Below, piece by piece: positions 34,425 through 43,346 of a DNA stretch of 45,375 nt (its first letter is position 1; every line of letters begins with the position of its first letter). The notes under the pieces were generated by a model. It saw only the letters and a program-made list of their open reading frames with translations. It was not told the origin of the DNA and did not search any database. This DNA is from JBGPJM01 sp041485385. Lineage in GTDB: Bacteria > Planctomycetota > Phycisphaerae > Phycisphaerales > UBA1924. The translations under genes were made by a program, and so were the position numbers. The stretch spans positions 1 through 45,375 of the forward strand of contig JBGPJM010000013.1 of assembly GCA_041485385.1 (NCBI GenBank). Direction: 5' to 3'.

Positions 34425-35815
34425 CCCCGTGCCTCCCGCTGCCGCCGCCTCAGCGCCGCCTGGTCCATCAGCGCCTGCGCCCTCGTCTCGACCGTCCGCA
34501 GCGCCGGCTTCACGTCGGCCCCGCGCCAGATGGCATCGAACGCGCCGACCAGCATGTCCGCGTACGGCTGCCACACCCGCGTCTGCGGCAGGATCTCCAC
34601 CGCCGGGCTCTTGGAGATCGCATCATGCACCCGCACGTACCGATTCGGGTGCGACTCCATGAACCCCGGCGATACCTCGCGCAGCGGCGAGCTCTTGCAA
34701 TGCTCCAGGCACAGCCGCTCCTGCACCTCCTGCCATTGTGTGTGCCGCACGAACTCGAACGCCTCCTCCGGGTGCCGGCAACCTCGGGGGATGACCAGCA
34801 CATCCGCCTCCAGCATCCCCGTCGGCTTCTGGGGGTCGTACAGATGATCCGCCACCGGCACCGGCGCCGCCCCGTAATCGAACTCCGGCGAATACCGGCG
34901 GAGGAAGTTGGCGATCCACGGCCCCTGCACGATCATCGAGCAGGCGCCGGAACTGAACGGGTCCTGGGGCGAATGGAAGCTCCGCGCGTAGACGTTCCCG
35001 AACTCGCTGGTCGCGCCCGCCCCGTACCTGCGCGGGTACGACTGCACCCACGAGTAGGCCGCGACCGTCGCGTCGTCGGTCAGGATCGCCCGATTCGCGA
35101 CCGGGTCGTAGAGCCGGCCGCCGAACATGATCGGCCAGAAATACGGCCACCATGCCGGCAGGTTCTGCAGGAACCCGGCGTGCTCGATCTGCCCGACGTC
35201 GCCCACGACCATGAGTCTCTCCGCCGCGGCATCGAGCTCGGAGATCGTGCGCGGCGGCCGGTCCGGGTCCATACCCGCCTTCCGGAACTGCGCCCGGTTG
35301 TAGTACAGGGCGAGGTTGTAGACAGAGCTCACGGCCGCCCATTGCCGCCCCTCGTGCGAGAGCAACCGGCGCACCGCCGGGATGTAGAGCTCGGGGTCGA
35401 TCCGCCCCCCCTCCCCGCCCCCGGCCCCGCCGAACTCGTCCAGCGCCAGCGCGGCCTTCGACTCGGCGAACTGCGGGACGTTGTAGCTGAAGAGCCCGAC
35501 GACATCCGGCGGGTCGCCGCCGCTGATGGCGACCATCGCCTTGCTCATGATGTCGCTGACCGGGATCCGCCGGACCCAGATCCGCCCCTGCGAGGCGTTG
35601 AATCCATCCACGAGCCGCTGCACCGCGTCCCCCTCCGGCCCGGTCCACTTCTCCCAGTAGTCGATGACCGTCCGTCCCGCGGGGATCCCGGCCCTAGAGC
35701 GCGGCCGCCGCGGCAGGATCACCGCCGCCGCGGCGCCGGCGCCGAGAACGCCCAGCGCCCCCCGCCGGGAGATCGTCGGTTCGCGGGATGGGTCGGTGGG
35801 GGGGGCGGGCGGCAC
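34421..35815 (-). CDS. Extracellular sugar-binding protein with Tat-type signal
   Basis: A 464-residue family 1 solute-binding protein. The N-terminus has a twin-arginine signal (ISRRGALGVLGAGAAAAVILP), so it may be exported folded through Tat. The fold is shown by YWEKWTGPEGDAVQRLVDGFNASQ, DPPDVVGLFSYNVPQFAESKAAL, LYYNRAQFRKAGMDPDRPPRTISELDAAAERL, and MIVQGPWIANFLRRY. The start is GTG 35815, two bases after the mannosidase stop. Ligand specificity cannot be deduced, but genes around it (GH29, GH38, GH2) point to mannose- or fucose-containing oligosaccharides. It delivers to the two permeases directly downstream. Confidence 0.94.
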   Translation of the reverse strand: MPPAPPTDPSREPTISRRGALGVLGAGAAAAVILPRRPRSRAGIPAGRTVIDYWEKWTGPEGDAVQRLVDGFNASQGRIWVRRIPVSDIMSKAMVAISGGDPPDVVGLFSYNVPQFAESKAALALDEFGGAGGGEGGRIDPELYIPAVRRLLSHEGRQWAAVSSVYNLALYYNRAQFRKAGMDPDRPPRTISELDAAAERLMVVGDVGQIEHAGFLQNLPAWWPYFWPIMFGGRLYDPVANRAILTDDATVAAYSWVQSYPRRYGAGATSEFGNVYARSFHSPQDPFSSGACSMIVQGPWIANFLRRYSPEFDYGAAPVPVADHLYDPQKPTGMLEADVLVIPRGCRHPEEAFEFVRHTQWQEVQERLCLEHCKSSPLREVSPGFMESHPNRYVRVHDAISKSPAVEILPQTRVWQPYADMLVGAFDAIWRGADVKPALRTVETRAQALMDQAALRRRQREARG

Positions 35816-35817
35816 TC

Positions 35818-38800
35818 TCAGGCTCTCCGCACCGCCAGCGAGACGATCTCGAACGGCCGGATCTTCAGCACGGTCGTCGCGCCGGCGGCGTCGTGGCGCA
35901 GCATAACCGACGGGCGAGCGCGCTCGGCGACATCGACGGATTCGACGCTGCTCACCGGGATGTGCCAGTTGATGGTGACGGTCGCAGGCAGCGTCCGCTT
36001 CCGGTCGCCGCGGCTCTCGACAAGCCGGACGATTAGGCGCTCCCCGTCCTCGGCGGGTTTGATAGCCGCGATCTCGATGCGACTCTCACGCCCGGCGGTC
36101 GTGAGCGTGAACGGCGCCCACCGGTCGCCGCCGCCGGGCCACGCGGGCGCTCGCCCGGCCTCGACCCACATCGGCCGGTTGAGCGCCTCGGCCTCGACAT
36201 CGACGGCCGCCTTGCGCCAGTCGCCGCCGTGCGGCATGAGGCTGTACGTGAAGCGGTGCTCGCCCATGTCCGCATCCGGGTCGGGGAACTTGGTGCTCCG
36301 CAGCAGCGACAGCCCCAGCAAACCGTCGCGGCACGAGTGCCCGTACTTGCTCTCGCTGAGCACCGCCAGGCCCAGGCCCGGCTCGGAAAGGTCAACCCAC
36401 CGGTGGGCGCAGAACTCGAAGCGGGCTTTCGCGAACGGGCTTGTGCCCCTCGCCGGGCGCGAGACATGCCCGAACTGGATGCCGCAGGTCACGCGGCTCG
36501 CGCCGATCGATGTCGGGAACAGAGCGCGCAGCAGCATGCGGTCCTCGTGCCAGTCGACAAGCGACTGGACGTCCAGGCGCGGCGAGCCGGCCTCGAGCAC
36601 GTACCGCTGGCTGATTCGGCTGGCCCTGCCCAGCGTTCGCGAAGTCTCGATCAGGGCGCGGAGCGGTCCGCGCTCGACGACGCGGACCTCGGCAAGGCCG
36701 ATCAGGGGGTGCGCATGGTCGAGATACGACGCGTCGATGTCCCAGGCCTCCCAGTGCTGCGGCGTGTCGTCGTACAGCACAAGCTGGTTGAGCGGCAAAC
36801 CGGCGGCCCCGCCGAGCTCATCCCCGGCGTTATTCCGCCGGAGGTGCGCGACCCGCCCCTGCGGGTCGATGGTCGCCTCAATCAGACCGTTGGCGAGCGT
36901 GAACTCCTGGACCATGACCGGGCGGTCCGGTTCGTGCCCACGGGCGACGGCCGCGCCCATCGCGGGAACATCGCGCACCAGGACCGGCCGACCGGCGTGG
37001 TCGACGACCGCCGATCTGGGCGACGAGCAAGGGTTCCAGACGATCGCCGAGCCCGCGGGCGCGCTGGATACCCAGCGTGGTTTGTGGTCATCGCTGAGTC
37101 CGGCGCAGGCGGCGCGAACACGGTCGTACTGGGCACGGGCGTCGGCGTACACCGGCCCGATCGAAGAGCCGGGGAGGATGTCGTGAAACTGGCTGAGCAG
37201 GGCGAGTTTCCAGGCGCCGTCCAGCGTCGCGATCGCCCGCCGCCACTCACTCTCGGCCGGCGGCGATGGGCCCGCGAAGGTCAGCCACTCGGCGGTCCGG
37301 AGCTGCTCCTCCGCCTCCCGGTTCGCCTTCTTGATCCAGGCCTGTGTCGTATAGGTGCCGCGGTGCCGCTCGAGGTAGAGTTCGCCCGACCACAGCGGCA
37401 ACGGCACGCCTGCCCGTCCGATCGACGCGAGCTGTTCGTGGAGCCGGCGACAGAACTCGGCAACCCCGGCCATCTCCACCCGCGGCAGGCCCTCGCAACT
37501 CGAAGCGAGCCGGGCGGCGTGGATCATCCAATCGGTCGGTCCGCCACCGCCGTCACCGTAGCCGAACGGCTGGAGCCAGAGGGGCCGCTCGCCCCCCGGG
37601 AGTTGTTCCAGCGCGCCCGTCCAGCCGTCCACCATCAGGTTGTCATCGCCCTTCCGCAGCTCGCCGGGCGTATTGGTCGCGTTGTACTCCATGCCCGGGG
37701 TGAGGTGCGAGAGGACCTCGGTGCCGTCGATGCCGCGCCAGAGGAACGTGGACTTGCCGAACCGGCACGTGTCGTTCCAGTGCAGCTTGTTGAGGATGAA
37801 CGTCCGCAGGCCCGCCTGGGCGATAATCTGCGGGAGCGAGGCCGGGAAACCGAACGTGTCCGGAAGATACAGGTACGTCTGCTCGCCGCGCTCGCCGAAG
37901 CGCTCGCGCCAGTAGCGAGTCCCATGCAGGATCTGCCGGATGAGCGACTCGCCGGAGGGAATGTTGCAGTCCGGCTCGATCCACATCGCCCCGCCCGGCT
38001 CCCATCGCCCCTCCGTGACGCGCTCGCGGATACGGGCGAAGAGTGGGGGGGAATCCTCCTCCACCCAGGCGTACTGCTGCGCCTGGCTGCACAGGAAACG
38101 GAAGTCGGGGTGGCGATCCATCAGTTCCAGCGCCGTGGAGAACGTGCGCAGGCACTTGCGCCGCGTCTCGCGGACAATCCACAGCCATGCTGTATCGATG
38201 TGCGCATGCCCGACGGCCAGGCACCGCGTGCGCCCGGTAAGCGCGAAAGCCCCGGTCGGGGCGAGCGCGAGCCGGGCCGCGGGTGCGGCCTCCCGCGCAC
38301 CGGCCGCAATGCCGGAGTCGGGAAGCCGGTTGATGATGCTCAGCAGTCCGGCCGCGATCTCCAGCGAGCGATGCTCCGATGCCGGCATGATCCTGATCAG
38401 CCGCGCACCGAACAGGAGCGTGTGCCGAAGGTCCCAGACATCCCGATCGATCGTCACCAGCTCGCACCGATCCAGCCGCCCCGGGAGATCCTCCTGCCAC
38501 CGGGCGACCTCGGCCGCGTCGTCAAAGAAGAAGGTCGTCGCACCCAGCGGCCGGTTGCACGCGGCCTCGACAAACAGCTCGACGTCCTCGGCTCCACGCG
38601 CCGCGCGCACAACCGGAGCGATGTCGTGGTGCAGGTCCAGCCCGTGTCGCGGCTCGCCGCTCGCCCGGAGCAGTGCTTCCGTCCCGCTGGAGAACCTCAG
38701 GAACACCTCCTGCCCCGCCATCTCCGCCGGCACGCGTCCCCGCAGCCGGAACCACGCGTTCGACCACACCGGCCCCCAGCGCCAGCCGAGCCGCACCGGC

Positions 38801-38991
38801 TTGTATTCGGCCCGCAGCGCGACACCCAGCGGCACGGGCTCCGCGCACTGGAACACCGCCGCCTCCAGCGGCGAGACCCGCGGATACACCGCCGGGGCCA
38901 CAACCCGCTTGACAAACTGCTCGATCCGGGCCGCGGCGGCGTGGAGGGGCGGGGCGAGCGGGGGTGGGGGGAGAGGGGGGTCGGTGGTCAT
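35818..38991 (-). CDS. Alpha-mannosidase, glycoside hydrolase family 38
   Basis: A roughly 1057-residue zinc-dependent enzyme that removes alpha-mannose. Counting from the upstream GTG 38997: zinc ligands in HAHID (264-268), nucleophile Asp380 in YLPDTFGFP, another zinc His431 in LSHLTPGMEY. The middle shows AQQYAWVEEDSP, EPGGAMWIEPDCNIPSGESL and RYWRERFGERGEQTYLYLPD, typical of the family. C-terminal beta domains include RYVLEAGSPRLDVQSLVDWHEDRMLLR and VLSESKYGHSCRDG. The N-terminus is Pro-rich. No signal peptide is visible, so it acts inside the cell. ATG 38991 and GTG 38997 are both possible and neither has a clear ribosome site. It follows the fucosidase by about 20 bp and ends two bases before the binding-protein start. 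Confidence 0.96.
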   Translation of the reverse strand: MTTDPPLPPPPLAPPLHAAAARIEQFVKRVVAPAVYPRVSPLEAAVFQCAEPVPLGVALRAEYKPVRLGWRWGPVWSNAWFRLRGRVPAEMAGQEVFLRFSSGTEALLRASGEPRHGLDLHHDIAPVVRAARGAEDVELFVEAACNRPLGATTFFFDDAAEVARWQEDLPGRLDRCELVTIDRDVWDLRHTLLFGARLIRIMPASEHRSLEIAAGLLSIINRLPDSGIAAGAREAAPAARLALAPTGAFALTGRTRCLAVGHAHIDTAWLWIVRETRRKCLRTFSTALELMDRHPDFRFLCSQAQQYAWVEEDSPPLFARIRERVTEGRWEPGGAMWIEPDCNIPSGESLIRQILHGTRYWRERFGERGEQTYLYLPDTFGFPASLPQIIAQAGLRTFILNKLHWNDTCRFGKSTFLWRGIDGTEVLSHLTPGMEYNATNTPGELRKGDDNLMVDGWTGALEQLPGGERPLWLQPFGYGDGGGGPTDWMIHAARLASSCEGLPRVEMAGVAEFCRRLHEQLASIGRAGVPLPLWSGELYLERHRGTYTTQAWIKKANREAEEQLRTAEWLTFAGPSPPAESEWRRAIATLDGAWKLALLSQFHDILPGSSIGPVYADARAQYDRVRAACAGLSDDHKPRWVSSAPAGSAIVWNPCSSPRSAVVDHAGRPVLVRDVPAMGAAVARGHEPDRPVMVQEFTLANGLIEATIDPQGRVAHLRRNNAGDELGGAAGLPLNQLVLYDDTPQHWEAWDIDASYLDHAHPLIGLAEVRVVERGPLRALIETSRTLGRASRISQRYVLEAGSPRLDVQSLVDWHEDRMLLRALFPTSIGASRVTCGIQFGHVSRPARGTSPFAKARFEFCAHRWVDLSEPGLGLAVLSESKYGHSCRDGLLGLSLLRSTKFPDPDADMGEHRFTYSLMPHGGDWRKAAVDVEAEALNRPMWVEAGRAPAWPGGGDRWAPFTLTTAGRESRIEIAAIKPAEDGERLIVRLVESRGDRKRTLPATVTINWHIPVSSVESVDVAERARPSVMLRHDAAGATTVLKIRPFEIVSLAVRRA

Positions 38992-39015
38992 CGGCACATC
39001 GCGAGTCCGGCCGCT

Positions 39016-40929
39016 TCAGTTCGGGCAGAACAGCACCTCGGCGGGGACCGGCTCTTTCTTGGCGCCAGGCGCCGCCCAGAAGACCTTGAGCTCGAAGCCG
39101 CCGGAGTTCTCGAAGAACGTGACGGTGATCGGGTGGAGCCCGGCCGCCAGGGCGATCGCGCCCGATTCCTCGTGCGGGCTGTGCGGCTTGTCGTTGTCCA
39201 CGACGAGCTGGTCGCCGACATACAGGCGGCTGCCGTCGTCCGAGCGCGTCCAGAACCGGTAGACGCCGTCCTGTGGCACGCGGATGTAGCCGCGGAACCG
39301 GAATCCGAAGTTCGTCGGCGCGGCGTGGGTCGAGATATCGAAGTCGGCGGACTCGCCGGACTTGACGGGCGTGGCCTTGTCGAACTCTGCGACGGACTTG
39401 AAGTCACCCTCGAAGTAGTCGTAGAAGAGGCCGGGCGCGGCGGCTGCGAGGGTCTGGGCGGGCTTGGGAGTGACCTTCGTGAATGTCGCGCGGGTGACAG
39501 GGCTGACGGGTCGCCCGTTGCGGAAGCAGCGTGCGGCGAGTGTGCTGGTCTGCTTGATGCGGAGGGGGCCCTTGATGACCGGGGAGGACTGCGTGGGGTC
39601 GGAGCCGTCGGTGGTGAATCGGATCTCGACGTTCTGGCGGTCGGACTTCATCGACACGTCGAGGACGCGGACGAAGACGGTGGACTCGGCATCGATGGCG
39701 GGCGCGACCGTGACGTCGGGATTGCCCTGGATATCGAGGACCACGACGCTGTCTACCGGGTCGGGTTGTTTGTCGCCGACAGAGACGACGATCGCGTCGT
39801 CGCGCCGGTTGAGCTGCAGCTGCTTGAGCGGCTCGGCCATGAGATGGCAGTCGCCCCAGGAGTTGAGGATCCCGGGGACCACGAGCTTCCCGTCGGCGGG
39901 CCAGTCGAAGACGTGCAGGAACAGGCGGGTCTTGTTCTCCGGGAGCGGCGCCTGCGTGCACCGCCCCCACGCGAGCGCCGGAAAGGGGCTGGCCTGCGTG
40001 CCGTGGATCGAGTCGCCGTTCACCTTCATCCACGCCCCGATCTCAGCGAGACGCTGCACGCTCTCCGGCGGGATCTCGCCCTCGGCGGTCGGGCCGATAT
40101 TGAGGAGGTAGTTGCCCCCCTTGGAGGCGATGTCGGCGAGCATCCGGATGAGCTCGGCGGTGCTCTTGAAGTTCTTGTCCGTACGGTTGTAGCCCCAGTG
40201 GTCGTTCATCGTCATGCAGGTTTCCCAGTCCATGCCGGGAACGCCGGTGGCCGGGATGGTCTGCTCCGGGGTGCCGAAATCGCCGAGCGAACCGTCATGG
40301 TCCAGGCCGAAGTCGCCTCCGCCCCGCCCGACGCGGTTGTTGATGACGATGTTGGGCTGAAGAGCCCGGACGTACTTGTACAGGTCGCGCCCGCGCTCGT
40401 CGTTCCAGGTGCCCTCCCACTGGCCGTCGAACCAGAGCACGCCGATGTCGCCGTAGTTGGTGAGCAGTTCCTTCAGCTCGGCCTTCATGTACGCGACGTA
40501 CCGGTCGAAGTCGGCGCCTTCGGCCGAGCGGGTCTCCCAGTCGCGCCGCGGGGTGTAGTCCGGGTGGTGCCAGTCCATGATCGAGTGGTACCAGCAGATC
40601 TTCAGGCCGTGCTTGCGGCAGGCATCGGCCATCTCCTTCATGATGTCGCGCTTGAACGGCGTGTGCATCACGGAGTGGTCGGTCTGCTTGGTGTCGAAGA
40701 GGCAGAAGCCGTCGTGGTGCTTGCTGGTGATGACGATGTACTTCATGCCGGCGTTCTTGGCGGCCAGGACGATTTTCTCCGCGTCGAACTTCACGGGGTT
40801 GAACCGCTCTCGGAACTTCTCGTACTCCTCGACGGGGATGTGGCCGGTGTTCATGATCCACTCGCCGTGCGAGGTCACGCCCTTCCACTCCCCGGCGGGG
40901 ACCGCGTACAGGCCCCAGTGGATGAACAT
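39016..40929 (-). CDS. Alpha-L-fucosidase (GH29) with chitobiase C-terminal and PA14 domains
   Basis: A 637-residue product from the first ATG. It opens inside the GH29 barrel at MFIHWGLYAVPAGEW; HHDGFCLFDTKQTDHSV, the nucleophile region GVLWFDGQWEGTW, and LLNIGPTAEGEIPPESVQRLAEIG follow. Residues about 420-480 resemble the chitobiase/beta-hexosaminidase C-terminal domain (VEIRFTTDGSDPTQSSPVIKGPLRI), and about 495-635 is a PA14 carbohydrate-binding domain (FRGYIRVPQDGVYRFWTRSDDGSRLYVGDQLVVDNDK). The usual N-terminal start (RLDWWREARFGMFIHWG) and a signal peptide lie upstream in the same frame, cut off by TAG 41014-41016. As written the enzyme lacks its export signal and first barrel residues. 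First gene of the operon with GH38 and the sugar transporter. Confidence 0.93.
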   Translation of the reverse strand: MFIHWGLYAVPAGEWKGVTSHGEWIMNTGHIPVEEYEKFRERFNPVKFDAEKIVLAAKNAGMKYIVITSKHHDGFCLFDTKQTDHSVMHTPFKRDIMKEMADACRKHGLKICWYHSIMDWHHPDYTPRRDWETRSAEGADFDRYVAYMKAELKELLTNYGDIGVLWFDGQWEGTWNDERGRDLYKYVRALQPNIVINNRVGRGGGDFGLDHDGSLGDFGTPEQTIPATGVPGMDWETCMTMNDHWGYNRTDKNFKSTAELIRMLADIASKGGNYLLNIGPTAEGEIPPESVQRLAEIGAWMKVNGDSIHGTQASPFPALAWGRCTQAPLPENKTRLFLHVFDWPADGKLVVPGILNSWGDCHLMAEPLKQLQLNRRDDAIVVSVGDKQPDPVDSVVVLDIQGNPDVTVAPAIDAESTVFVRVLDVSMKSDRQNVEIRFTTDGSDPTQSSPVIKGPLRIKQTSTLAARCFRNGRPVSPVTRATFTKVTPKPAQTLAAAAPGLFYDYFEGDFKSVAEFDKATPVKSGESADFDISTHAAPTNFGFRFRGYIRVPQDGVYRFWTRSDDGSRLYVGDQLVVDNDKPHSPHEESGAIALAAGLHPITVTFFENSGGFELKVFWAAPGAKKEPVPAEVLFCPN

Positions 40930-41097
40930 CCCGAAGCGAGCCTCCCGCCACCAGTCCAGACGAGGATCGCGCCCGGCAGTCTTCTCAGCGGGCTGCGATG
41001 GGGGGGCGGACGACTAGGGCTGCTCGGTTGCGGGCGCGCGGACGAGGCACGGGGCGAGAACAGCCGCGATGAGGGGCGCGAGGATCAATCTGGTCAT
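40930..41097 (-). pseudogene. Detached signal peptide and N-terminus of the GH29 gene, split by in-frame TAG
   Basis: ATG 41097 (GGAG 9 bases ahead) opens MTRLILAPLIAAVLAPCLVRA, a good signal peptide, then TEQP and TAG (41016-41014). After the TAG the same frame runs SSAPPSQPAEKTAGRDPRLD, WWREARFG and joins the fucosidase at 40929 with no shift (168 bp, 56 codons). No GTG or TTG lies between TAG and 40929. The intact gene would be 39016-41097. Confidence 0.8.
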
Positions 41098-41314
41098 GGA
41101 CGGGTACTCCGGGAACCAGCGGATCGCCTGGCGGAGACAGGATACCCGGAGGGGGTGGTGACTGGATTTGTGAGAGCGCAAGCCAGCACCGCCGCGCACG
41201 AGAGAGCCGTAACCGGAGGCTAACCTGATGTGCACGGGGCGACGAGAGAGGTGGACATCCAAGCGAAGGGCCATCTCTTGCAGCGGGTCCGCAGCATCCG
41301 CCGATAGGACGAGT

Positions 41315-42007
41315 GTGAGCCCCTCAACGACACCCCAGACGTGCGGAATCATCCTGGACGGCCGCCTCCCCGGCCTCTTGGCTGCCTGGGCCGAGACGGT
41401 CTGCCGCACGCCTTCCGGAACGCACCCGATCGCCTGGTTGTCGCCGTTGCCGATGCGAGCGCCGGTCGCCTGCCGCCGCGCGGCCGGGCAGCAGACCGAG
41501 CTTTGCGGCATGGGCGATCTCGTGGAGCTGCCCCCGGTATCCGGGAGTGCGGCCAGCGGCGAGATCGGTGGCCTGGAAGAAACAGACATGCTTCTGGCGG
41601 CCTGCCACCGGGCGATGGACGCGGAGGTGGCGAGGGTCATCTGGCCGGTGCATCTGGGTGCGACGAGCGTCGCCGAGGTCGATCTGGATGCCATCGCCGA
41701 CGTCTGCGACCGGTCGATGCTGGTCGCCCAGCTCGCCAATCTCGAGTCGGGGCGAACCGGCGTGACGGTGCGGATCGAAACTCCCTACGCCGACTTCACG
41801 GATTCACAGCTCATGGAGCTGGCGATCGACATGGGGGCGCCGCTGGGGGCCGCGTGGTGGTGCGAGCGGGAGGGTCAGCGGGCGTGCGCCGAGTGCCCGA
41901 GGTGTCGTCGCTGGCAGGCGGCGCTGACGAAGGTCCAGCCCGGGGCTACCCTCGCGGGGCTTGTCGCGAAGAATCAAGGGTCACGGACGGCGGTATCGCC
42001 GGTATGA
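41315..42007 (+). CDS. QueC-like protein lacking the PP-loop motif
   Basis: About 230 residues. The C-terminal part matches 7-cyano-7-deazaguanine synthase: VRIETPYADFTDSQLMELAIDMGAPLGAAWWC, then CEREGQRACAECPRCRRWQAA with a four-cysteine zinc site, and earlier GLEETDMLLAACHRAMDAEVARVIWPVHLG. The start, CGIILDGRLPGLLAAWAE, sits where QueC has its ATP-binding S-G-G-x-D-S loop, but the residues are D-G-R-L-P-G, so adenylation is doubtful. GTG 41315 (AGGA five bases upstream) begins just before this segment; ATG 41228 with a GGAGG is an alternative, but its extra 29 residues look non-coding. It precedes aspartokinase by 31 bp. It may have a new role or bind another substrate. Confidence 0.75.
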   Translation: MSPSTTPQTCGIILDGRLPGLLAAWAETVCRTPSGTHPIAWLSPLPMRAPVACRRAAGQQTELCGMGDLVELPPVSGSAASGEIGGLEETDMLLAACHRAMDAEVARVIWPVHLGATSVAEVDLDAIADVCDRSMLVAQLANLESGRTGVTVRIETPYADFTDSQLMELAIDMGAPLGAAWWCEREGQRACAECPRCRRWQAALTKVQPGATLAGLVAKNQGSRTAVSPV

Positions 42008-42038
42008 ACGAGGCGGCGAAGAGCCGAGGAGAGCGACG

Positions 42039-43340
42039 GTGAAGGTGGTTGTTCAGAAGTTCGGCGGGTCGTCGGTCGCGACGCCCGAGAAGATGCGAAA
42101 GTGCGCCGAGCGAGCCGTCGCCGCGAAGAAGCGCGGCGACCGTGTGGTTGTCGTCGTCTCCGCCATGGGCGACACCACCGACGACCTGCTCAAGCTCGCC
42201 GGCAAGGTCACGCAGACCGCCAGCAAGCGAGAGATCGACCAGCTCCTGGCGACGGGCGAGCAGGTCTCCAGCGCCCTTATGGCCCTGACGCTGCACACCC
42301 TGGGTGAGGACGCGGTGAGCCTCACCGGCGCCCAGTGCGGGATCAGCACCGAGCCGGCGCACGGACGGGCCCGGATCACCGAGATCGACCGCACCCGCCT
42401 CGACCGCGAGCTGGACGCCGGCCGGATCCCCGTAGTGACCGGGTTCCAGGGCCTCACGCCCGCGGGCGAGGTGACGACGCTGGGGCGCGGCGGGTCCGAT
42501 ACGACGGCCGTCGCCGTCGCCGCGGCCCTCAAGGCCGACCTGTGCGAGATCTACACCGACGTCGACGGGATCTTCACCGCCGATCCGCGGATCGTCCCCG
42601 GCGCACGCCGGCGCGACCGGTTCACCTATGATGAGATGCTTGAGGCGGCCTCGCTGGGCGCGAAGGTGATGCACCCCCGCGCCGTGGAGGTCGGTAAGAA
42701 GTACGGCGTGCCCATCCGGGTTCTGCACAGCCAGCAGGACGGACAGGGGACGCTGATCGCCGCGGAAGACCCTTCGATGGAAGACCGAGTCGTATCCTGC
42801 GTGGCCCTGAAGAACGACCTGGGGCGGATCATGATCCGCGATCTGCCCAGCCGTCCCGGTGTGCAGAGCGAGATCTTCGAGCCCGTCGCTGCGGCGGGTA
42901 TCTCCGTCGACGACATCATCCAGGACGAGACCAACCCGGGCCGGTTGACGGTGACCTTTACCTTGGATCGGGCGGACCTGGCCGAGGCCGCGCCGATCGT
43001 CGAGAAGACTGTGGCGGCGCTGAACGGCAGTGGGGGGAGTGGGGGGGGCAAGCCGAGCGTCGTGCTCACCACCGGCTACTGCAAGGTCTCGGCGGTCGGC
43101 GCGGGGATGCGCTCGCACTCCGGCGTTGCCAGCACGATGTTCAAAACGCTGGCCGACCACGGCATCAAGATCGAGAACATCACCACGTCGGAGATCGGTA
43201 TCTCGTGCATCCTGGCGGAGTACGACGGGCCGAAAGCGATGCGGGCGGTGCACGACGCCTTCGGGCTGGGCTCGGCCGAGGCCGAGGTGGAGGTGGCCAC
43301 GACCATTGCCGGCCGCAAGGCGGCGGCGCAGCGCCGGTAA
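42039..43340 (+). CDS. lysC: Aspartokinase
   Basis: Phosphorylates aspartate, the first step to lysine, threonine and methionine. The 433-residue protein begins at GTG 42039 (AGGAG at 42027-42031, 7-nt spacing). KFGGSS at 7-12 is the family signature; SAMGDTTDDLL, TGEQVSSALM, GFQGLTPAGEVTTLGRGGSDTTAVAVAAAL and EIYTDVDGIFTADPRIVPGA complete the kinase domain. Two ACT domains follow (GRIMIRDLPSRPGVQSEIFEPVAAAGISVDDI; YCKVSAVGAGMRSHSGVASTMFKTLADHGIKIENI), so end-product feedback inhibition is expected. A Gly/Ser linker (GSGGSGGG) lies between the ACT domains. The gene abuts a convergent secreted-protein gene with 6 bp between stops. Confidence 0.97.
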   Translation: MKVVVQKFGGSSVATPEKMRKCAERAVAAKKRGDRVVVVVSAMGDTTDDLLKLAGKVTQTASKREIDQLLATGEQVSSALMALTLHTLGEDAVSLTGAQCGISTEPAHGRARITEIDRTRLDRELDAGRIPVVTGFQGLTPAGEVTTLGRGGSDTTAVAVAAALKADLCEIYTDVDGIFTADPRIVPGARRRDRFTYDEMLEAASLGAKVMHPRAVEVGKKYGVPIRVLHSQQDGQGTLIAAEDPSMEDRVVSCVALKNDLGRIMIRDLPSRPGVQSEIFEPVAAAGISVDDIIQDETNPGRLTVTFTLDRADLAEAAPIVEKTVAALNGSGGSGGGKPSVVLTTGYCKVSAVGAGMRSHSGVASTMFKTLADHGIKIENITTSEIGISCILAEYDGPKAMRAVHDAFGLGSAEAEVEVATTIAGRKAAAQRR

Positions 43341-43346
43341 GACGAC

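Noticed and set aside
36229..41223. A 1664-codon open frame on the plus strand
   Set aside because: Antisense shadow of the GH38 and GH29 genes, Arg/Pro/Gly-rich with no domain.
41014..41739. A 241-residue minus-strand frame ending in the fucosidase signal peptide
   Set aside because: Only the last 27 codons from ATG 41097 make sense; the upstream part is antisense to the QueC-like gene.
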